The notes beneath the pieces were generated by a model. That model worked only from the letters and a program-made list of their open reading frames with translations. It did not search any database and had not been told where the DNA came from. A program made the position numbers and the translations under genes. Of a stretch of DNA of 64,000 nucleotides, positions 60,060-64,000 are shown piece after piece (positions within the stretch are counted from its first letter, which is position 1; each line of letters opens with the position of its first letter). The stretch spans positions 30,196,222 to 30,260,221 of the forward strand of contig OX365952.1 in NCBI GenBank assembly GCA_947247005.1, in the 5' to 3' direction. This DNA is from Spisula solida (Eukaryota; Mollusca; Bivalvia; Venerida; Mactridae).

Positions 60060-62633
60060 AATATTTATAATCTCAAATAAACTTACTGAATTCTTTCAAA
60101 TATGGTCCACCCATAAAAATAAAACTTTACACAGCTTTAATCATTTTACAAGTCTCATTTACTAAATTTTACCTATGTGCAATATACAGCTGCTAGTAAT
60201 ACGATATATTGAACTTTGTAATTGATAACATACTTATTATATAAGTTGATTTGTGATTCTCCATGCCAGGACAACAATGTTAGATAGTCCATTCAGATCC
60301 ATTATATTTACATCCAGTGTGTGTATCACTGCATGGTTTGTCTTCATTCTAACTGATTCCATTCTCTCAGTCAAAATAACAAAATCTTTCCTGCTTTCTT
60401 TTTCTATATTTTTTTTACCAACATTGCCTTCTGGATAATACCAATCTACAATTATACTGGTACATGTACTAAGACTCCATGTATTTTAAACCATGTTTTT
60501 AACTCACCTGTCACAAAGTGACGGACTGAGATTTTGTGATCACTCGTCATCAGTCTGTCCGTCGTCTGTCCATCAATCAACATTTTGCTTGTGTAGTCAA
60601 TAGAGGTCACAATTTTAGCTTCATATTTATGAATATTGGTCACAATGATCATCTCCACAAAATCTAAGTCAATTTCAATATTGGGTGATCTTTGGTAAAA
60701 AACTACGTTACAAGCTCAAATCATAAAAAACTTTGCAATAGACTTTCTTTAATCTTATTCAGAAAATGTAAATGATTACTGAGGTTACCATAGGGTCTTG
60801 CATGCAGTACTACCACGGGTGAGCGACCTAGGGCCCTCTTGTTAAGGATATTAGGTTCCTGAAAGATTAGACAAATGTTTACAAACTTAAAATTATGTTC
60901 ACCTATGTGTTGGTTTGCTCTGGAACAAAGTTTGAGCAGAGTAATGGCCCTTGTTCCCTTGTTTGAAAGCCAAATATTTGTGAAATTTCCACATTACTTG
61001 TTTGATATGTTTGGTGCATGCTCAATTTTTAACGTTTAAATGTTGGTATTAATTGTTTGGAATAAATTTACATGGTGACATTTACCACATAATTATTCTG
61101 AAGCTTGTTTTCTGTGTATTAAATAATATATCAATGGTATAGAGAAGAATAAAAAGAACCATGCTTTAATCTCTTGCTTCTAAAAGAAAGACATGGTGTG
61201 TGAAAACCCAACAGACTTTAAACATTTTACAGAACTAACATTCCATATCAGTCCGTGGTTAATTTCTCTATGTTACTATTTTCTAGGTTTCCGGATGATG
61301 AGGCCCCTCCATACATCCCCTCACAGTATCTGGGATCACTATGTTATGTACTATATTTTCTAGGTTCATATGATGAGGCCCCTCCATACATCCCCTCACA
61401 GTATCTGGGATCACTATGTTATGTACTATATTTTCTAGGTTCAGATGATGCGGCCCCTCCATACATCCCCTCACAGTATCTGGGATCTCTATGTTATGTA
61501 CTATATTTTCTAGGTTCGGATGATGCGGCCCCTCCATATATCCCCTCACAGTATCTGTGATCACTATGTTATGTACTATATTTTCTAGGTTTGGATGATG
61601 CGGCCCCTCCATATATCCCCTCACAGTATCTGGGATCTCCATGTTATGTACTATATTTTCTAGGTTCGGATGATGCGGCCCCTCCATACATCCCCTCACA
61701 GTATCTGGGATCTCTATGTTATGTACTATATTTTCTAGGTTTCCGGATGATGCGGCCCCTCCATACATCCCCTCACAGTATCTGGGATCTCTATGTTATG
61801 TACTATATTTTCAAGGTTCAGATGATGCGGCCCCTCCATATATCCCCTCACAGTATCTGGAATCTCTATGTTATGTACTATATTTTCTAGGTTCAGATGA
61901 TGCGGCCCCTCCATATATCCCCTCACAGTATCTGGGATCACTATGTTATGTACTATATTTTCTAGGTTCGGATGATGCGGCCCCTCCATATATCCCCTCA
62001 CAGTATCTGGGATCTCTATGTTATGTACTATATTTTCTAGGTTCAGATGATGCGGCCCCTCCATACATCCCCTCACAGTATCTGGGATCACTATGTTATG
62101 TACTATATTTTCTAGGTTTGGATGATGCGGCCCCTCCATACATCCCCTCACAGTATCTGGGATCTCCATGTTATGTACTATATTTTCTAGGTTCGGATGA
62201 TGCGGCCCCTCCATACTTCCCCTCACAGTATCTGGGATCTCTATGTTATGTACTATATTTTCTAGGTTCTGATGATGCGGCCCCTCCATATATCCCCTCG
62301 CAGTATCTGGGATCTCTATGTTATGTACTATATTTTCTAGGTTCAGATGATGCGGCCCCTCCATATATCCCCTCGCAGTATCTGGGATCTCTATGTTATG
62401 TACTATATTTTCTAGGTTCAGATGATGCGGCCCCTCCATATATCCCCTCGCAGTATCTGGGATCTATATGTTATGTATTATATTTTCTAGGCTCGGATGA
62501 TGCGGCCCCTCCATATATCCCCTCACAGTATCTGGGATCTCGACAAGATGCCCCTAGCAAACATCCCACTGGTATATATGGTCATAGAGAGAACAAGGAT
62601 GCTCTATCTACTATAGATGAACAATCAGTGAAG
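41631..62633 (+). CDS. large Ser/Asp/Arg-rich scaffold protein (ALMS1-like?), multi-exon, both ends missing
   Basis: Twelve exons (41631-41864, 42705-42768, 45251-48497, 48923-49060, 50979-51089, 52195-52241, 52903-52929, 54515-54568, 55139-55705, 56988-57069, 58843-58931, 62491-62633) have GT/AG borders and mutually consistent phases, giving about 1,601 residues. The chain is hydrophilic and probably largely disordered, with Gly-Arg-Gln-Ser/Glu-Ser repeats, and no signal peptide or membrane segment. Short helical motifs recur: LAQRVYKILTSEGKD and MAKQVYKILASDRPQEQV, then an Arg-Glu helix (TWTDGVYELL...LAELQKRLFPEEE) in the 55139 exon. This layout suggests a cytoskeletal or centrosomal scaffold. 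ALMS1 (Alstrom syndrome centrosomal protein) is my best guess, from the giant Ser-rich exon, the acidic start with DDE near W, and helices resembling its LAxxVxxLL...IL pattern. The diagnostic C-terminal ALMS motif would lie beyond the window, so the family is unproven. The final exon sits on a 17-copy duplicated splice acceptor. Confidence 0.7.
42170..42400. repeat. dispersed repeat, family D copy
   Basis: Shares AAAGTTATGGTCATTTG-like text, GTGTGCTAATGGCACCAGAA and GATTGGACATTATGCCTCAG with 55970-56230, 59300-59450 and 62925-63190. Confidence 0.65.
42705..42768 (+). CDS. large scaffold gene exon (64 bp)
   Basis: Acceptor ATTTTCAG, donor GTGAGT. Reads TVSTNESPDISTSQQESTMS; phase 0 in, phase 1 out. 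Confidence 0.7.
42815..43900. repeat. dispersed bivalve-type repeat block with internal duplication, split by a MITE
   Basis: Runs from a GAGGGGGCATATTGC phrase to a CACGGGGGTATACATGTTTTACAA phrase in two pieces. The module CCTAGGATCTTCAAACTTTA + GGAGGTT + AACAGTAGATGACC + GGTCAAAGGTCAAGGTCACTG-like text occurs twice, first intact near 42940-43030, then interrupted by 43115-43776. Class unknown. Confidence 0.6.
43115..43776. mobile_element. MITE with 29-bp terminal inverted repeats
   Basis: TCGTCGCTGTTCTTCGAAAA at the left and its complement at the right (one mismatch over 29 bp) are flanked by TA. Comparison with the intact module nearby shows the original site read ...ACTTTATATGGAGG, so only the element and a TA duplication were added. 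The 662-bp interior is AT-rich and non-coding. Confidence 0.85.
43990..44414. mobile_element. MITE with a 6-bp target duplication
   Basis: CAGGCTTCGCGAAAG and CTTTCGCGAAGCCTG are perfect 15-bp terminal inverted repeats, directly flanked by AAGTTC on both sides. The interior contains GGTCCGGCCAAA and CCGGACCGGATGTCCGG motifs. The target duplication length excludes Tc1/mariner; superfamily not assigned. Confidence 0.8.
44415..44825. repeat. dispersed bivalve-type repeats (GTCCGTCCGT class)
   Basis: Contains TAGAGGTCACAATTT-type text shared with 60598-60660, then CACCTGTCCGTCCGTTCGTC and a closing GGGGGCATAAG. No coding capacity. Confidence 0.5.
45251..48497 (+). CDS. large scaffold gene, giant exon (3,247 bp)
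   Basis: Acceptor TCTTTTCAG, donor GTAAGT, phase 1 in and phase 2 out, open for 1,081 codons. It begins GQFGYEDGNSTSSLHDSPHD. A Ser-rich middle follows, with repeated GRQS-x-ES phrases resembling basophilic kinase target sites. Later come several short helical segments (DDEISRRVRALIAQ, AEKIVQQVMSR, LAQRVYKIL, MAKQVYKILAS). Such long single exons of disordered sequence are typical of ALMS1-like and other giant scaffold genes. Confidence 0.9.
48923..49060 (+). CDS. large scaffold gene exon (138 bp)
   Basis: Acceptor TATTTCAG; reads SERFFLTDRDQVSRDQVLRD onward. Phase 2 in and out (46 codons, skippable in frame). The donor is a non-consensus GTTTCT. Confidence 0.7.
50150..50460. repeat. dispersed repeat in intron
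   Basis: From AGCTCGACTTTTTGAAGTGA to GGCGGTGCTCTTGTTT, a boundary pattern similar to the block ending GGGCCCTCTTGTT at about 60845. Class unknown. Confidence 0.4.
50979..51089 (+). CDS. large scaffold gene exon (111 bp)
   Basis: Acceptor TATTATAG, donor GTAAGA; reads DGHVRSRSEEAGNVSDLSQY onward. Phase 2 in and out. Confidence 0.75.
52195..52241 (+). CDS. large scaffold gene exon (47 bp)
   Basis: Acceptor TTTTTCAG, donor GTTTGT; reads SLKPEGLSTPQIHRPQ. Phase 2 in, phase 1 out. Confidence 0.6.
52903..52929 (+). CDS. candidate 27-bp micro-exon of the large scaffold gene
   Basis: Acceptor TTATTTTCAG and donor GTATTA enclose nine codons' worth of sequence, phase 1 in and out (AYSIKRRPK). Joined to the next exon it gives a basic run ending KRRPKEYFDKKKPE. 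Being phase-symmetric it could be optional. Confidence 0.5.
53030..53190. mobile_element. palindromic inverted-repeat element, family E
   Basis: GGTTATAGTC...TCCC and GGGGACAAGAATCAGACTAT with ATAACC are complementary arms around a TACTACTATAGCAGTACTAC centre, and the outer CACTTGGCC/AGTGATAAAGGCC arms also partly pair. A related segment is at 63625-63735. Confidence 0.55.
54018..54448. mobile_element. MITE with perfect 53-bp terminal inverted repeats
   Basis: The left end, GGCCCCAATTCCACGAAAAA onward (54018-54070), is the exact complement of the right end 54396-54448. The interior is AT-rich and non-coding. No convincing target duplication is visible. It lies in an intron, 66 bp before the exon at 54515. 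Confidence 0.85.
54515..54568 (+). CDS. large scaffold gene exon (54 bp)
   Basis: Acceptor TTGGTAG, donor GTAGAA; reads EYFDKKKPEVKTTENLKK. Phase 1 in and out. Confidence 0.6.
54800..54985 (+). mobile_element. tRNA-derived SINE-like sequence
   Basis: A box B match GGGTTCAATCCC (54857-54870 region) follows a box A-like AGTCTAGTAGTAGTGTCC at tRNA-like spacing. A conserved-looking body follows (GCTGGTTACCTCCCCTG, CCAGGTAACTGCTGGTTCAC). Boundaries approximate. Confidence 0.5.
55139..55705 (+). CDS. large scaffold gene exon (567 bp)
   Basis: Acceptor TACTGCAG, donor GTAAGT, phase 1 in and out, 188 codons open. Reads EWSFECYTSVSITDSSDPHR, a basic/acidic middle, then TWTDGVYELLSRSQAQEAKL and LAELQKRLFPEEE, a probable short coiled-coil, and ends in the basic PKKRAKYMRRR. 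The basic end resembles a nuclear-localisation or microtubule-binding patch. Confidence 0.85.
55970..56230. repeat. dispersed repeat, family D copy
   Basis: Contains AAGTTATGGTCTATTGAAAT and GTGTGCTAATGGCACCCAAA, matching the other family D copies. Confidence 0.6.
56988..57069 (+). CDS. large scaffold gene exon (82 bp)
   Basis: Acceptor TTTACAG, donor GTATAT; reads YFRPDGSPSPTESDTSGSRR onward. Phase 1 in, phase 2 out. Confidence 0.75.
58066..58586. repeat. 23/27-bp compound minisatellite
   Basis: About 14 copies of a 23-bp unit (GGGGACATGTAATGATGTAA plus ATA) pass into about seven copies of a 27-bp version with a GTAT insertion (ACATGTATGTAATGATGTAA). Minus-strand frames repeating HYMSPIYIIT are repeat artefacts. 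Confidence 0.95.
58843..58931 (+). CDS. large scaffold gene exon (89 bp)
   Basis: Acceptor TTTGACAG, donor GTATGT; reads RPAGSREVYYTESGADDTNE onward, ending TTVESTHI. Phase 2 in, phase 1 out, which matches only the GG-TTC/GG-CTC acceptors of the downstream array. Confidence 0.8.
59300..59540. repeat. dispersed repeat, family D copy fused to a GGGGGCATACATG repeat end
   Basis: Shares GACAAAGTTATGGTCATTTG with family D, then runs into AGTAGATGACCTCTTGATTT and TTGGGGGCATACATGCTTTA, the ending seen at about 43880. Confidence 0.5.
59974..60057. repeat. ATTG microsatellite
   Basis: About 21 perfect ATTG tetranucleotides, probably polymorphic. Confidence 0.95.
60500..60845. repeat. dispersed bivalve-type repeat
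   Basis: From AACTCACCTGTCACAAAGTG to GACCTAGGGCCCTCTTGTT. Contains GTCTGTCCGTCGTCTGTCC and the GGTCACAATGATCATCTCCA module shared with 43950-43975. Confidence 0.6.
61286..62545 (+). repeat. 17-copy, 75-bp tandem repeat of an exon's 3' splice site
   Basis: Each unit contains an intron tail (TACTATATTTTCTAG) and an exon start reading GSDDAAPPYIPSQYLGS, followed by a filler reading LCYVLYFL. Units start at 75-bp steps: the CGGCCCCTCC/AGGCCCCTCC landmark is at 61301, 61376 and so on to 62503. Copies 1 and 7 carry GTTTCCGG (two extra bases) and copy 4 has a TGA. Copies 8-17 are in one open frame to 62633. Confidence 0.95.
62491..62633 (+). CDS. large scaffold gene exon at the end of the splice-acceptor array
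   Basis: From the last TTTTCTAG acceptor to a GTATTG donor at 62634; phase 1 in, phase 0 out. Reads GSDDAAPPYIPSQYLGSRQD, then SKHPTGIYGHRENKD and ends DEQSVK. If an upstream acceptor (first base 62416, 62341, 62266, 62191, 62116, 62041, 61966, 61891 or 61816) is used, the exon grows by 25 codons per copy without a stop. Confidence 0.75.
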
Positions 62634-62924
62634 GTATTGTAATAAACTGGTTAATCAGATATTAATTGAACGCTATTACATGAGTTTTTGCATGAGTTTT
62701 GCGGCTAGTTTAGAAATATAGCTCTACTATCCATTTTAAGTCCAGAATTGTGTAACTTTAAGCTTTTTTCATCGTTTTGAGAAAAGCACATTTGACTTTC
62801 TGATTTAGTTGGTTTGAACAAAAATAATTTAAAATTTTGATTTCTTTTTGAGAAAAATGTGTCAGAAATTAAGATTATTATATATTTATATTCATACTGG
62901 GTTCTGGAACTATACTTAACAGGG

Positions 62925-63190
62925 GTACCTACAAGTCCGTAATAATACGGAAATCCGGAATTGCTGCACTAGAAAAAATGAACCTTTCTGCAAAAAATAA
63001 AATTAATTTGGTGAAAATATTCAAATAATTGACAAAGTTATGATCATTTGAAATTTCATCAGCTGAATGTTAACAATAAAACAATGTTTGAACTTGGTGT
63101 GAAAGTGTGTGCTAATCACACTCGAAACAGACTTGCGACTCATTTTCAGGATTGGGCATTATGCCTCAGTAGAACCCCTGACTTAAGTAA
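62925..63190. repeat. dispersed repeat, family D copy
   Basis: Shares GACAAAGTTATGATCATTTG, GAAATTTCATCAGCTGAATG and GATTGGGCATTATGCCTCAG with the other family D copies. Confidence 0.65.
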
Positions 63191-63624
63191 GTTATATCAA
63201 TTCCATTTAATAATAAAGCATACTGTATGATACTCTATTATATTGAATGAGACCTTTCCAAAGGTGTACCTATAACTTAATGTAATCAAAGTGTAAAAGT
63301 CATATTTTTAATAAAATTTCAGCAAAAACTGCAGGATATATTTTCTAGAAAGGTACTAGAAAGCCCCATAGCTACATGTAATATGTTATGTGTGTTCTAT
63401 TTAGCATATTAATTTTATGATATTTATATAATACATTTAGTGTATATATGAAATACAAATGTACATAGACTATAATTAGTTTGTCTTGTGCGCTTACAGT
63501 TATTGTATAATTACGTCTGCCATATATATACATGTAGTTGTTGTGATGTGATTAGTAAATAACTGACCATACACAATACAGTTCATGACCATATTGATAT
63601 TATGTGACATTTAATTGATTATAG

Positions 63625-63735
63625 TTTGGTTCCCGAAATTGCAGTACTGCTACAGTTGTACTACTGTAATATTAGGGACGGGAACCAGACAATAACCTGC
63701 TCCATGAAACAGCCCAGTCGAAATGGACTGATGTA
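63625..63735. mobile_element. inverted-repeat element family E, second copy
   Basis: Matches 53030-53190: GTACTGCTACAGTTGTACTA centre, ATATTAGGGACGGGAACCAG and ACAATAACCTGCTCCATGAA. Confidence 0.55.
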
Positions 63736-64000
63736 CCAAAACAGTCGTATAAAATGAATATGAATTTACCCATTGAAGACTGTATGGACATAATGATTAC
63801 AGTCATTAGTTTTAATTAGCACTTTCATGTTAGTCCCCTACCGGTTATTGACTATAACAACTGTAATATTATCATCAAGTTTGCTAATGTACATTACCTG
63901 AAAATCTCACAATTATTCTACTAAATTAAATGTAAATGGTAGTGTTTCTCAATAATTTGATGCCTCAATTAACTGCCTTTGCAATGTGAAAATAGTTTGA

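Larger units (their letters stand above)
62634..64000. other. intron of the large gene, to the window end
   Basis: No further exon recognised. Contains family D (62925-63190) and family E (63625-63735) repeat copies; the gene must continue past the window. Confidence 0.6.

Noticed and set aside
1..64000. CRISPR arrays
   Set aside because: The tandem arrays have contiguous units without unique spacers, and the DNA is eukaryotic.

Overview
The window is animal nuclear DNA, most likely from a bivalve mollusc. Genes are split by long AT-rich introns with GT/AG borders. The repeats (minisatellites, short inverted-repeat elements, and blocks of the GTCCGTCCGT and 'AGGTCAAAGGTCAAGGTCACTG'-like type) are of kinds I associate with bivalve genomes. 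One gene encodes a secreted, cysteine-free, Met/Asn/Gln/Gly-rich protein that looks like a shell-matrix protein. The species cannot be named from this.

Layout. (1) 1-2951: a 21-bp minisatellite in higher-order blocks, cut by the window start. (2) 2952-11540: no gene found; two inverted-repeat elements, copies of a dispersed repeat and a 54-bp minisatellite. (3) 11540-22486, plus strand: a four-exon spondin-2/mindin-like gene. Secretion signal, spondin domain and one thrombospondin type 1 repeat join in frame into 393 residues. Its introns hold a pogo-like element ending 36 bp before exon 3 and an inverted-repeat element swollen by a 0.6-kb minisatellite. (4) 22487-28300: gene-poor, with several minisatellites and a cluster of short TA-flanked elements. 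(5) 28339-33941, minus strand: the Met-rich secreted protein gene (654 residues from two coding exons, plus a probable 5' untranslated exon and TATA box), followed by a short Met-Pro-repeat reading frame. (6) 33950-38600: no gene; a decayed mariner, a tRNA-derived SINE and a tandem duplication. (7) 38899 (tentative) or 41631 to the window end, plus strand: a large gene with at least 12 exons whose phases all agree, giving about 1,600 residues with both ends missing. It is hydrophilic, Ser/Asp/Glu/Arg-rich and probably a cytoskeletal or centrosomal scaffold; ALMS1-like is my best guess, held weakly.

The genes do not form a pathway or operon. Spondin-2-like and Met-rich proteins are both predicted to be extracellular matrix components, but nothing in the sequence links their regulation. 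The most unusual structure is at 61286-62545. The 3' splice site and first codons of one exon of the large gene are repeated 17 times with a 75-bp (25-codon) unit, so the last ten copies each carry a usable in-frame splice acceptor.

Limits: exon borders were assigned by eye from GT/AG sites, phase and open frames, without transcripts. Family calls rest on remembered domain patterns, not searches.
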